Assembly: GCF_014873495.1 (NCBI RefSeq)
Contig: NZ_JADBGF010000001.1
Coordinates: 2,108,001 to 2,172,000 of the forward strand
Reading direction: 5' to 3'
Length of the DNA stretch: 64,000 bases
From: Streptomyces stelliscabiei
Lineage (GTDB): Bacteria > Actinomycetota > Actinomycetes > Streptomycetales > Streptomycetaceae
The notes beneath the pieces were generated by a model. It ran no database searches. It was not told the DNA's origin and saw nothing but the letters and a program-made list of their open reading frames with translations. The translations under genes and the position numbers were made by a program. Below, piece by piece: positions 54,976-62,712 of the stretch (the stretch's first letter is position 1; each line of letters starts with the position of its first letter).

Positions 54976-56421
54976 TCACAGGCCCGCTGTCGATCCGTTT
55001 ACGGCCACCCTCAGCCGACGCACCCCTTCCGCGATCTCCCCCGCCCCCGCGACACCCGCGAAGCTCAACCGCAGGTGTCCGGCCGGGGGTTCGGCGCTGA
55101 AATAGGGGCGGCCGGGGGTGACGGCGACGCCCGCCCGCAGGGCCGCGGCGACCAGAGCGGGCTCGTCGGTGCCGTCGGGCAGGCGCAGCCACAGGTGGTA
55201 GCCGCCGGAGGGGATGTGGGGCAGGGCGAGTTCGGGCAGCCGCATCCGCAGCTCGGTGGTCAGCGTGTCCCGGCGGTTGCGCAACTCCCTGGAGACCGCG
55301 CGTAGATGGCGGGGCCAGGCCGGTGAGCCGACGAGTTCGAGGGCGGCTTCCTGGAGGGGGCGCGGTACGAAGAAGGTGTCGACGACCTGGATGGCGCGCA
55401 GCCGTTCCAGGACCGGCCCCCGGGCGGCCAGGGCGCCCACCCGGAAGCTGGGCGAGGTGGCCTTGGTCAGCGAGGAGACGTGCACGACCACGCCGTCGGG
55501 GTCGTGGGCCGCCAGCGGCTCGGGCAGGGGTCCGGCGTCCTCGTGCACCAGCCGGCGGACGAAGTCGTCCTCCACGACGAAGGCCCCCGCCTCCCGGGCG
55601 ATCCGCAGCACCTCGCCCCTGCGGTCCACCGCGAGGGCGGCGCCGGTGGGGTTCTGGAAGAGCGGCTGGCAGACGAAGACCCGGGCGCCGGAGGCCTTGA
55701 ACGCGTCGGCGAGCAGGGCGGGCCTGACCCCGTCCGCGTCCACCGGCACCGGCACGGGCCTGAGTCCGGCCGCCCGCGCGATCGCCAGCATGCCCGGATA
55801 GGTGGGCGATTCGACGAGGACCGGCGCTCCGGGCGGCGCGAGGGCGCGCAGGGCGGTGGTCAGGGCGGACTGGCCGCCCGCCGCGACGATCACCTCGGCC
55901 GCGGTGATCGCACCGCCGATGCTCCGCGCGAACCACTCCCGCAGCTCCGGCACACCCTCGACCGGCGGCCGGGCCCACACTCCGGGCCTGCGGCCGGCTC
56001 TCGACAGGGCGGCGCCCATGGCCTGCTCCGGCTGCAGGGACGGGTGCAGATAGCCGCTGTTGAACTCGATCACGCCGGGCGGCGGGGAGGCGAGGGAGAC
56101 CAGCACGCCGGAGGCGTCCACCGTGCGGGGCGACGGCTCGGCACTGCCGTCCGCGCTCAGCGCGACCTCCTGCCAGGAGGTGTCCCCCACGGTCGCCGCC
56201 CGGCCCTCGCGCGGCCACGCCCGGAAGGCGCCCGCCCCCGGCCGGGTCACCACGAGCCCCTCGGCGGCCAGGCGCGCCAGGGCCCGCGAGACGGTCACCG
56301 GGCTCACCCGGAAGCGCTCGACGAGCGCCCGGCTCGACGGCAGCTTTCCACCGGGTGAGTAGCGGTCCAGCTCCCTGCGCAACTGTTCCGCCAGTTCCGC
56401 ACCACTGCTACGCTCTTGCAT
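54976..56421 (-). CDS. MocR/PdxR-type GntR-aminotransferase regulator
   Basis: A 481-residue regulator. The N-terminal GntR winged HTH (LPSSRALVERFRVSPVTVSRALARLAAEGLVVTRPGAGAF; core VSPVTVSRALARLAAEGL) covers about 25-70. A linker leads to a class I aminotransferase fold with the PLP lysine in VSSLTKATSPSFRVG near residue 318. Such regulators bind PLP and sense an amino compound or PLP itself. Its ATG (56419-56421) overlaps that of the divergent EamA transporter, so it most likely controls that exporter and itself. TACTCT lies eight bases before the ATG and there is no ribosome site, so the mRNA is probably leaderless. Confidence 0.92.
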   Translation of the reverse strand: MQERSSGAELAEQLRRELDRYSPGGKLPSSRALVERFRVSPVTVSRALARLAAEGLVVTRPGAGAFRAWPREGRAATVGDTSWQEVALSADGSAEPSPRTVDASGVLVSLASPPPGVIEFNSGYLHPSLQPEQAMGAALSRAGRRPGVWARPPVEGVPELREWFARSIGGAITAAEVIVAAGGQSALTTALRALAPPGAPVLVESPTYPGMLAIARAAGLRPVPVPVDADGVRPALLADAFKASGARVFVCQPLFQNPTGAALAVDRRGEVLRIAREAGAFVVEDDFVRRLVHEDAGPLPEPLAAHDPDGVVVHVSSLTKATSPSFRVGALAARGPVLERLRAIQVVDTFFVPRPLQEAALELVGSPAWPRHLRAVSRELRNRRDTLTTELRMRLPELALPHIPSGGYHLWLRLPDGTDEPALVAAALRAGVAVTPGRPYFSAEPPAGHLRLSFAGVAGAGEIAEGVRRLRVAVNGSTAGL

Positions 56422-56436
56422 GAGAGTAGAGAGTAG
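56419..56436. promoter_or_regulatory. Overlapping divergent starts and tandem GAGAGTA repeats
   Basis: CATG at 56419-56422 is the start codon on both strands. GAGAGTA is repeated in tandem at 56422-56428 and 56429-56435, directly downstream of the EamA start and upstream of the MocR start. Direct repeats are the usual targets of MocR regulators. Binding here would cover both -10 regions. Confidence 0.6.
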
Positions 56437-57427
56437 CGCTATCGCCCAGGGTTCAGTAGCGGTGGACGGCAGTCCGGCACCCGGTGGGCCACCGCCGGGT
56501 CCCACCGGTCCACGACCGGCAGCCCGCACCGCGACCCGGTCCGCCGCCCCTGCCGCGAGCGGCCCTCGCCCCCGCACCGGCGGCACCCTCCAGGCCGCCC
56601 TCGGCGTCACCGCCTTCTCCCTCACCTTTCCGGCCACCGCCTGGGGACTGGAGGGCTTCGGCCCCTGGTCCCTCGTCGCCGTGCGCAGCGTCCTCGCCGC
56701 CGTCATCGCGGGAAGCTGTCTGCTGGCTCTGCGGGTGCGGCCACCCGCCCGCCGGCACTGGGCGGGGCTCGCGGTCGTGGCCGCCGGTGTCGTGCTGGGC
56801 TTCCCGCTGCTGACGACGCTCGCGCTGCGGACCTCCACCACCGCGCACGCCGCCGTGGTGGTCGGCCTGCTCCCGTTGACGACGGCCCTGTTCTCGGCGC
56901 TGCGCATGGGGACGCGCCCCTCGCGCACCTTCTGGACCGCCGCCCTCGCCGGGGCCGCCGCCGTCATCGCCTTCACCGTGACGCAGAGCGGCGGCGCGCT
57001 GACATCCGCCGACCTCTATCTCTTCGGCGCCCTGCTGGTCTGCGCGGCCGGCTACACCGAGGGCGGCCGGCTGGCCCGGGTGATGCCCGGCTGGCAGGTC
57101 ATCGGCTGGGCCCTGGTGCTGTGTCTGCCGCTGAGCGTGCCGGGCGCCCTGCTGGCCCTGGCCCACGAGCCGGTCCAGCTGACCGCGCACAGTGTGGCCG
57201 GGCTGGTGTGGGTGGCGGCCGGGTCCCAGTTCCTGGGGCTCGTCGTCTGGTACCGGGGCATGGCGGCGATCGGCATACCGAAGGCCAGCCAGTTGCAGCT
57301 CGCGCAGCCGCTGCTCACACTGGTGTGGTCGGTGCTGCTCCTCGGTGAGCAGCTCACCCCGGCCGCGCCCCTGACGGCCGCCGCCGTGCTGGTCTGCATC
57401 GCGGTCACCCAGCGTTCCTCCGCCTGA
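56420..57427 (+). CDS. EamA/DMT-family transporter
   Basis: A 335-residue permease with about ten helices after a Pro/Gly-rich N-terminal 55 residues. The two EamA repeats are visible (GVTAFSLTFPATAWGLEGFGPWSLVAVRSVLAAVI; SQFLGLVVWYRGMAAIGIPKASQLQLAQPLLTLVWSVLLLGE; core WYRGMAAIGIPKASQLQLAQPL). It probably exports an amino acid or related metabolite. TACGCT ends five bases before the ATG with no Shine-Dalgarno sequence, pointing to a leaderless mRNA. Its ATG shares bases with that of the divergent MocR gene; a start inside the Pro-rich leader is also possible. Confidence 0.9.
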   Translation: MRVESSAIAQGSVAVDGSPAPGGPPPGPTGPRPAARTATRSAAPAASGPRPRTGGTLQAALGVTAFSLTFPATAWGLEGFGPWSLVAVRSVLAAVIAGSCLLALRVRPPARRHWAGLAVVAAGVVLGFPLLTTLALRTSTTAHAAVVVGLLPLTTALFSALRMGTRPSRTFWTAALAGAAAVIAFTVTQSGGALTSADLYLFGALLVCAAGYTEGGRLARVMPGWQVIGWALVLCLPLSVPGALLALAHEPVQLTAHSVAGLVWVAAGSQFLGLVVWYRGMAAIGIPKASQLQLAQPLLTLVWSVLLLGEQLTPAAPLTAAAVLVCIAVTQRSSA

Positions 57428-57528
57428 GGGCGTCTGAGAGTCCGTCGCGCACACCGGTCCCACCGGCGCCGCCCGCAATAGACTGCGGTCACGGACCGCC
57501 ACTCCCGTGCGAGACGAGGAGGCCCCCG

Positions 57529-57726
57529 ATGCAGGCAGCTGTAGGCGACACCCTGCTGGTGCACGGCAGGACCGTCGGGCACCACGACCGGACCGCCGAG
57601 GTCCTGGAGGTGCTCGGCCATGACGGGAACCCGCCCTACCGGGTCCGGTTCGAGGACGACGGGCACGAGGCACTGATGTCCCCGGGCCCGGACACGGTCG
57701 TCCGGCACCCCGGGGACCCGAGGTAG
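57529..57726 (+). CDS. DUF1918-family small protein
   Basis: A 65-residue protein of the DUF1918 family: MQAAVGDTLLVHGRTVGH, then AEVLEVLGHDGNPPYRVRFEDDGHEALMSPGPDTVV with the family pattern PPYRVRF-DDGHE. It forms a small SH3-like barrel in known structures; its role is unknown. GAGGAGGC lies just before the ATG, a strong ribosome site. It is followed at 22 bases by the convergent GHL10 gene. Confidence 0.9.
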   Translation: MQAAVGDTLLVHGRTVGHHDRTAEVLEVLGHDGNPPYRVRFEDDGHEALMSPGPDTVVRHPGDPR

Positions 57727-57748
57727 CGATCGCCCCCGTCCGCACGCG

Positions 57749-59005
57749 TCAGCGCGGTGGCTTCGCCGGCCGCTGGTAGTGGTCGGCGACCACGCGTGCC
57801 ATCGCGCCGATCGCGTCGGTCCTGACCTCCCTGGCCGAGAAGAAGACGTGTCCGCGCGCCTCCGGGACGTCACGGGCGAGGGCGAGGTGCCTGGACAGCT
57901 CGGCCGGGTCCTGCCAGGCCGCGGGCTGCGCGGGGTCGCCCGCCTTGTACAGGGCCTCCCCGAGGTACAGGCGTGTCCCGCTGTCCCGCGCGGTCTCCGC
58001 CCACCAGGGCAGCAGCTTGGCGTAGTCGGCCGGGGCGAAGCCGATGTTCCAGTACAGCTGCGGCACCACGTAGTCGATCCAGTTCTCCCGGACCCAGGTC
58101 CGTGTGTCCGCGTGCAGGTCGTCGTACGTCTGCACGCCCGCCCGGGTGTCCGAGCCCCGCTCGTCGGTCTCCGCGTTGCGCCACACCCCGAAGGGGCTGA
58201 TCCCGAACTGGGTGCCGGGGCGGACGACCTTGATCTCCGCCGCCGTCTCCCGGACCAGCCGGTCGACGCTGTCGCGCCGCCAGGCGGCCCGGTTGGGGAA
58301 GCTCCCGCCGTACCGGTCGTACGCCGCGTCGTCGTCGAAGACCTGGCCGGCCACCGGGTACGGGTAGAAGTAGTCGTCGAAATGCACGGCGTCGACCGGG
58401 TACTTCCGTACGGCGTCGAGCATGGCCGTGCGCACGAAGGCGCGGACGGCGGGGATGCCGGGGTTGTAGTGCAGCCTGCCGCCGTAGGGGACGACCCAGC
58501 TCGGGTTCCGGCGGGCCGGGTGCGAGGCGACGAGACGGGTCGGGTCGGCGTGCAGGGCGATCCGGTAGGGGTTGAACCAGGCGTGCAGTTCCAGGCCCCG
58601 GGCGTGGGCCTCCTCGACCGCCGTGCCGAGCGGGTCCCAGCCGGGGTCCTTGCCCTGGGTACCGGTGAGGTACTGCGACCAGGGCTCGTGCGGGGAGGGC
58701 CAGAGCGCGTCGGCGGTGGGGCGGACCTGGAACATCACCGTGTTGAGGCGGCGGGCCACGGCGGTGTCGAGGTGGGTGAGGAGTTCGGCGCGCTGTCGGG
58801 CGGCGGTCAGGCCGGGTGCGGAGGGCCAGTCCCGGCCCGCGACGGTCGCCAGCCACATCCCGCGCATCTCGCCCTCGGCCGCCCTGCGGCGGGGGCCGGA
58901 CCCACCGGCGATGGCGGTACCGGCCGCCGCACCCCCGGCCGCCACGAGCGTCGCCGCCGCGGTCGCCCAGAACGCCCGTCGTGACATGCGTGGCTTCCGA
59001 TGCAT
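57749..59005 (-). CDS. Exported GHL10-family glycoside hydrolase-like protein
   Basis: A 418-residue exported protein. The Tat-like signal has MSRR followed by a hydrophobic Ala-rich helix. The catalytic barrel has EMRGMWLATVAGRDWP, VMFQVRPTADALWPS, GLELHAWFNPYRI, VDAVHFDDYFYPYP (the Asp pair), FGISPFGVWRN and YVVPQLYWNIGF, all GHL10/DUF187 landmarks. Family members are thought to act on cell-wall or exopolysaccharide glycans. GGAGGTGGG precedes the ATG at 59005. It is divergent from the hydroxyacyl-CoA dehydrogenase gene. Confidence 0.92.
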   Translation of the reverse strand: MHRKPRMSRRAFWATAAATLVAAGGAAAGTAIAGGSGPRRRAAEGEMRGMWLATVAGRDWPSAPGLTAARQRAELLTHLDTAVARRLNTVMFQVRPTADALWPSPHEPWSQYLTGTQGKDPGWDPLGTAVEEAHARGLELHAWFNPYRIALHADPTRLVASHPARRNPSWVVPYGGRLHYNPGIPAVRAFVRTAMLDAVRKYPVDAVHFDDYFYPYPVAGQVFDDDAAYDRYGGSFPNRAAWRRDSVDRLVRETAAEIKVVRPGTQFGISPFGVWRNAETDERGSDTRAGVQTYDDLHADTRTWVRENWIDYVVPQLYWNIGFAPADYAKLLPWWAETARDSGTRLYLGEALYKAGDPAQPAAWQDPAELSRHLALARDVPEARGHVFFSAREVRTDAIGAMARVVADHYQRPAKPPR

Positions 59006-59181
59006 CGCCCACCTCCGCGTACCGCTTCCCGCGTGTCCGCACCGTCGCGGACCGGTCCCCGGCCAGCCTTCCACGGGGCACCCGGAATACTGATCGGTAG
59101 CCGTCACGGGTAACGTGCGGGTGTGGCGCAGGACCGCACCGGAGGTATCTGCCACGCACGTGGACCAGTGAAAGGGACGAT

Positions 59182-60057
59182 GTGACGGACTTCCCGACGG
59201 CAGATCTCGCACGAGTCGGAGTCGTGGGCTGCGGCCAGATGGGAGCGGGCATCGCCGAGGTGTGCGCCCGCGCCGGACTGGACGTGAAGGTCGCCGAGAC
59301 CAGCGGCGAGGCCCTGGAGATCGGTCGTACCCGGCTGTTCAACTCCCTGTCCAAGGCGGCCGAGCGCGGCAAGATCACCGAGGCGGACCGGGACGGGACC
59401 CAGGCGCGCCTCAGCTTCACCACCGACCTCGGCGAGTTCGCCGACCGTGACCTCGTCATCGAGGCGGTCGTGGAGAACGAGCAGGTGAAGACGGAGATCT
59501 TCCAGGTGCTCGACCAGGTGGTGACCCGCCCGGACGCGATCCTCGCCTCCAACACCTCCTCCATCCCGCTGGTGAAGCTCGCGGTCGCCACCTCGCGGCC
59601 CGACCACGTCATCGGCATCCACTTCTTCAACCCGGCCCCCGTGCAGAAGCTCGTCGAGCTGATCCCGGCGCTCACCACCTCCGAGGGCACCCTCAGCCGG
59701 GCGCAGCTGTTCGCCGAGAAGGTGCTCGGCAAGCACGCCGTGCGCGCCCAGGACCGCTCGGGCTTCGTCGTCAACGCGCTGCTTGTGCCGTATCTGCTCT
59801 CCGCGATCCGGATGTTCGAGTCGGGCATCGCGGGCCGTGAGGACATCGACAACGGCATGGAGCTGGGCTGCGCCCACCCCATGGGACCGCTGAGGCTCTC
59901 CGACCTGATCGGTCTGGACACCATCGTCTCCATCGCCAACTCGATGTACGAGGAGTACAAGGAGCCGCTGTACGCCGCTCCCCCGCTGCTCCAGCGCATG
60001 GTGGACGCGGGCAGGCTCGGCCGGAAGTCGGGGTCGGGCTTCTACTCGTACGCCTGA
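59182..60057 (+). CDS. 3-hydroxybutyryl-CoA dehydrogenase
   Basis: A 291-residue NAD-dependent dehydrogenase. The NAD loop VGVVGCGQMGAGIAEVCA opens it; LASNTSSIPLVKLA, IGIHFFNPAPVQKLVEL (catalytic His) and the C-terminal domain MELGCAHPMGPLRLSDLIGLDT follow. It interconverts acetoacetyl-CoA and 3-hydroxybutyryl-CoA in fatty-acid breakdown or precursor supply. The GTG at 59182 is the start, with AAAGGGACG ahead; the ATG two bases upstream runs straight into TGA. A strong terminator follows at 60085. Confidence 0.95.
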   Translation: MTDFPTADLARVGVVGCGQMGAGIAEVCARAGLDVKVAETSGEALEIGRTRLFNSLSKAAERGKITEADRDGTQARLSFTTDLGEFADRDLVIEAVVENEQVKTEIFQVLDQVVTRPDAILASNTSSIPLVKLAVATSRPDHVIGIHFFNPAPVQKLVELIPALTTSEGTLSRAQLFAEKVLGKHAVRAQDRSGFVVNALLVPYLLSAIRMFESGIAGREDIDNGMELGCAHPMGPLRLSDLIGLDTIVSIANSMYEEYKEPLYAAPPLLQRMVDAGRLGRKSGSGFYSYA

Positions 60058-60084
60058 CTACGGACGGTCAGTCATCTCGTCCCC

Positions 60085-60119
60085 GACGGGCCCGGCACCG
60101 GGAAGGTGCCGGGCCCGTC
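60085..60119 (+). terminator. Terminator after 3-hydroxybutyryl-CoA dehydrogenase
   Basis: A perfect 15-base-pair stem pairs 60085-60099 with 60105-60119 around the loop GGGAA, 28 bases after the stop codon. No T-tract beyond CGTATT. It isolates this gene from the small membrane protein downstream. Confidence 0.85.
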
Positions 60120-60122
60120 GTA

Positions 60123-60139
60123 TTCACACACCGTGTGCG
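60123..60139. promoter_or_regulatory. TTCACAC-N3-GTGTG operator-like dyad, copy 1
   Basis: TTCACAC, ACC, GTGTGCG: the arms CACAC/GTGTG pair and the spacing equals that of the perfect copy at 62544. It lies 110 bases upstream of the TTA-containing small membrane protein gene. Confidence 0.55.
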
Positions 60140-60248
60140 CGGCGGACACGCATATGCCGTTCGCACACTCTCCCCACGCGCCCACCTGGCGAGTTGACTT
60201 CCGTTGCGCACACAAGGGACGAGGACGACTACAGAAGGGAGCGGACTC

Positions 60249-60506
60249 GTGGCCATCGACCCCGAGCATCCCGTGCACCACGGCGAACTCGCAGAGTTAC
60301 GCCGCCGCCTGGATGTGGCGCACACACGCGTCGAAGGAGGGCTGACCCTGCTGAGCCACCGCGCCGAACAGAGCGCCAAGGAACTGGACGACCTGAACAC
60401 CCGGGTCGTCACCCTGGAGCACGCCCGCTGGCCCCTGCCCGCGGTGGCGGCCCTCACGGCCCTGGGCGCCCTGGTGGTGTCCGTCTGGCAGGCGCTGGGC
60501 CGTTAG
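60249..60506 (+). CDS. Small coiled-coil membrane protein with a TTA codon
   Basis: An 85-residue protein. A helical, heptad-like region (LAELRRRLDVAHTRVEGGLTLL, then QSAKELDDLNTRVVTLEHA) precedes one C-terminal membrane helix (PAVAALTALGALVVSVWQAL). It would be a tail-anchored coiled coil. Codon 17 (60297-60299) is TTA, the rare leucine codon read by the bldA tRNA, and is the only in-frame TTA I found in any gene of the window. GGGAG lies eight bases before the GTG. The stop abuts the convergent NUDIX stop. Function unknown; similar small proteins occur near phage and signalling genes. Confidence 0.75.
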   Translation: MAIDPEHPVHHGELAELRRRLDVAHTRVEGGLTLLSHRAEQSAKELDDLNTRVVTLEHARWPLPAVAALTALGALVVSVWQALGR

Positions 60507-61052
60507 CTAGGACCTGGCGTCCTGCCCGAGACGCAGGTGGTGCAGCAGGAGCAGGGCGGCCGCCATGTTGGCGGCCGGGACCTCGCCGCGGGCGACCAGG
60601 TCGGGAACGAGCTTGAGGGGAACCCATTCCCTGCGGTCCGACTCGAAGTCGTCCACCGGATGACCGACGTACGCGCCCTCGTCGGCCCAGTAGATGTGGT
60701 GCCGCGCGTCGGTGAGCCCGTTGGAGGGCTCGACGCTCATCAGGTGGCGCAGGGGTCCCGGCCGCCATCCGGTCTCCTCCTCCAGTTCACGGGCGGCGGC
60801 CTCGGCCACGGCCTCGCCGTCCTCGACGACGCCCGCCGCGAGTTCCCACCCCCAGCTGTCGGTGATGAAGCGGTGCCGCCACAGCAGCAGCACCTCGTTG
60901 GCCTCGTTGATCACGGTGGCCACGGCCACGGGCCGCAGCCGTATCAGGAAGTGGTCCAGGCGCCGCCCGTCCGGCAACGCGACATCCGCGAGATTGACGC
61001 TGAACCAGCGGTTCGAGTACACAGTTTGTTCGCTCTGTTTCGTCCACTGCAT
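60507..61052 (-). CDS. NUDIX hydrolase (ADP-ribose pyrophosphatase type)
   Basis: A 181-residue enzyme. The Nudix box GVVEDGEAVAEAAARELEEETGW-type sequence runs over about residues 74-96, with the core REL-EEETG that binds magnesium. RWFSVNLADVALPDGRRLDHFLIRL at the N-terminus resembles ADP-ribose/NDP-sugar hydrolases of the NudF group. It cleaves a nucleoside diphosphate linked to a sugar or other group. It lies 98 bases downstream of the HTH/TPR regulator on the same strand and is probably part of its operon. Confidence 0.9.
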   Translation of the reverse strand: MQWTKQSEQTVYSNRWFSVNLADVALPDGRRLDHFLIRLRPVAVATVINEANEVLLLWRHRFITDSWGWELAAGVVEDGEAVAEAAARELEEETGWRPGPLRHLMSVEPSNGLTDARHHIYWADEGAYVGHPVDDFESDRREWVPLKLVPDLVARGEVPAANMAAALLLLHHLRLGQDARS

Positions 61053-61150
61053 GGTTCTGCCACCTTCCGCCGAGTAAGTGGCAATATCGCAGCAGGAGCT
61101 GGGTGACAGCAGGCGCACAGGCGGTGCACGGCCGCGCCCCGCGCGCGGTG

Positions 61151-62491
61151 TCAGAGCGGTACGCGCAGTGCTCCGTCGATGAGTTCGGCGGCCTCCGAGG
61201 TCCCCGCGCAGCCGTTGCGCACGAGGTGTTCGCGCACCGCCCGCAGTCTGTCCCGCAGGCGCATGGACTCCATTCCCCGTGCTCGTTCGGCCATTTCCAC
61301 GGCGGTGGCCACCGCCTTGTCCGCGTTGCCCTGCCGCAGCTCGATCTGGCTGAGCATCGCGAGCCGGTGCACCCGGCCCCGGTCGTGCGCCGGGGTATCG
61401 ACGGCCGCCGTCGCGTGCTCCGCCGCGGCGGTCAGATCCCCGAGACTGAGCAGCGCCTCCGCCACCTGTACGTTCACCAGACCGGGTTGGACATAGCCGG
61501 TCTCATCCGGTTCGTGGCCGGGCCGGATGTGCTCGGCGGCCTGCTCGGCCCGCCGGATGCAGGACAGGGCGCTCGTACCGTCGCCCAGGTGTGCGTACGC
61601 CTTCGCCTGCATCGCGTAGAGGTCGGAGGAGAGCGCCGGGGTGATGTGCCGGCCCGCGGTCCGCAGCGCCGCCTCGGCGAAGGCGACGGCCTGCCGGTGC
61701 TCCCGCATGAACAGCGACTGGTTGACGAGGAGCGCGATGACATAGGCGCCGAGCCCCCGGTCGCCGCTGGCCTTCGCCAGCCGCAGGGCCTGGTGGAAGT
61801 ACCGCTGGGCCAGCCCGTGGGCGTCGGAGTCGTACGCGCAGATCCCGGCGATCGCCACCAACCCCCCGGTGGCCCGGTGCAGTTGGCGCCCGGTGGCGTC
61901 GGTGTAGCTGCCCCGCAGCATCGGCGCGGCCTCCGCGTTGAGGAACCCGACGATCCGGGTACGCGTGGCGACGCCCCCGGCCTTGCGGTACATCTGCTCG
62001 TAGTGCGCCCGGGCCGCGCGCAGCATCTCGATGTCGGCCATGCTGACGCGGTGCCGTCCGCCGCGCGAGACGTCGACGTCCTCCGGCGGGTTCTCCCACT
62101 CCCACACCGGCATCACGGCGGGTGTGCCGGTGACGGCGGGGGCCCCGAGGACGTGCGGGCGCTGCTGCTCGTCGGAGCGCCACAGGGCGGTGGCGCGCTC
62201 CACGAAACCGGAGAGGCCGGCTCCGTGCTGGGAGATCAGCTCGCCGGGCACGCCGAGCCCGATGTCGTCGAGGGTGACCGTCCGGTGCAGCCGCCCGGCG
62301 AGCACCTCGCAGATCAGGTCGGGCACCTGCCCGCGCGGCCGCTGGCCCTTCAACCACCGGGCCACGGCGGTGTGTTCGTATCTCAGCGCGAGCCCCCGGG
62401 CCCGCCCCGCCTGGTTGACATGCGCGGCGAGACCGGCGTGGGAGACACCGGCCTCGTCGAGGATCGCGTCGAGCAGGGTGTTGGGCTGCAT
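61151..62491 (-). CDS. HTH/TPR transcriptional regulator (NsdA-like)
   Basis: A 446-residue regulator. The N-terminal about 80 residues (DAILDEAGVSHAGLAAHVN, YEHTAVARWLKGQRPRG) form a degenerate Cro-like HTH. From about 150 to the end come tetratricopeptide-like helices (QRYFHQALRLAKASGDRGL, AYVIALLVNQSLFMRE, LYAMQAKAYAHLGDGTSAL, VQVAEALLSLGDLTAAAEHA, MLSQIELRQGNADKAV). The layout matches streptomycete regulators such as NsdA that control development and antibiotic onset. A perfect palindrome TTCACAC-GGG-GTGTGAA lies 53 bases upstream of its ATG, suggesting autoregulation. Confidence 0.85.
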   Translation of the reverse strand: MQPNTLLDAILDEAGVSHAGLAAHVNQAGRARGLALRYEHTAVARWLKGQRPRGQVPDLICEVLAGRLHRTVTLDDIGLGVPGELISQHGAGLSGFVERATALWRSDEQQRPHVLGAPAVTGTPAVMPVWEWENPPEDVDVSRGGRHRVSMADIEMLRAARAHYEQMYRKAGGVATRTRIVGFLNAEAAPMLRGSYTDATGRQLHRATGGLVAIAGICAYDSDAHGLAQRYFHQALRLAKASGDRGLGAYVIALLVNQSLFMREHRQAVAFAEAALRTAGRHITPALSSDLYAMQAKAYAHLGDGTSALSCIRRAEQAAEHIRPGHEPDETGYVQPGLVNVQVAEALLSLGDLTAAAEHATAAVDTPAHDRGRVHRLAMLSQIELRQGNADKAVATAVEMAERARGMESMRLRDRLRAVREHLVRNGCAGTSEAAELIDGALRVPL

Positions 62492-62543
62492 GGGGGCCCT
62501 CCGGTGGCTCGGTGCCGGCGCATCGCAGCGTAGCGCCTCCCGT

Positions 62544-62560
62544 TTCACACGGGGTGTGAA
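62544..62560. promoter_or_regulatory. TTCACAC-GGG-GTGTGAA operator, copy 2
   Basis: A perfect seven-base inverted repeat with a three-base centre in the promoter region of the HTH/TPR regulator. It has the same arms and spacing as the dyad at 60123-60139 upstream of the TTA-containing gene. Confidence 0.65.
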
Positions 62561-62712
62561 GGGAATGCCCGGATTCGGGCTGTGCGCGCGCTGTCGCGGA
62601 GAGTTCCGGACCGGTTGACTGAAATGCCTCGCAAGAGGCCGGCCGGGCCGCCGGCTCCCCCTCGTACAGTGCGGTGGCCCTGCCGGGACGCTCCGTTCGA
62701 GGCGCCGGGCGA

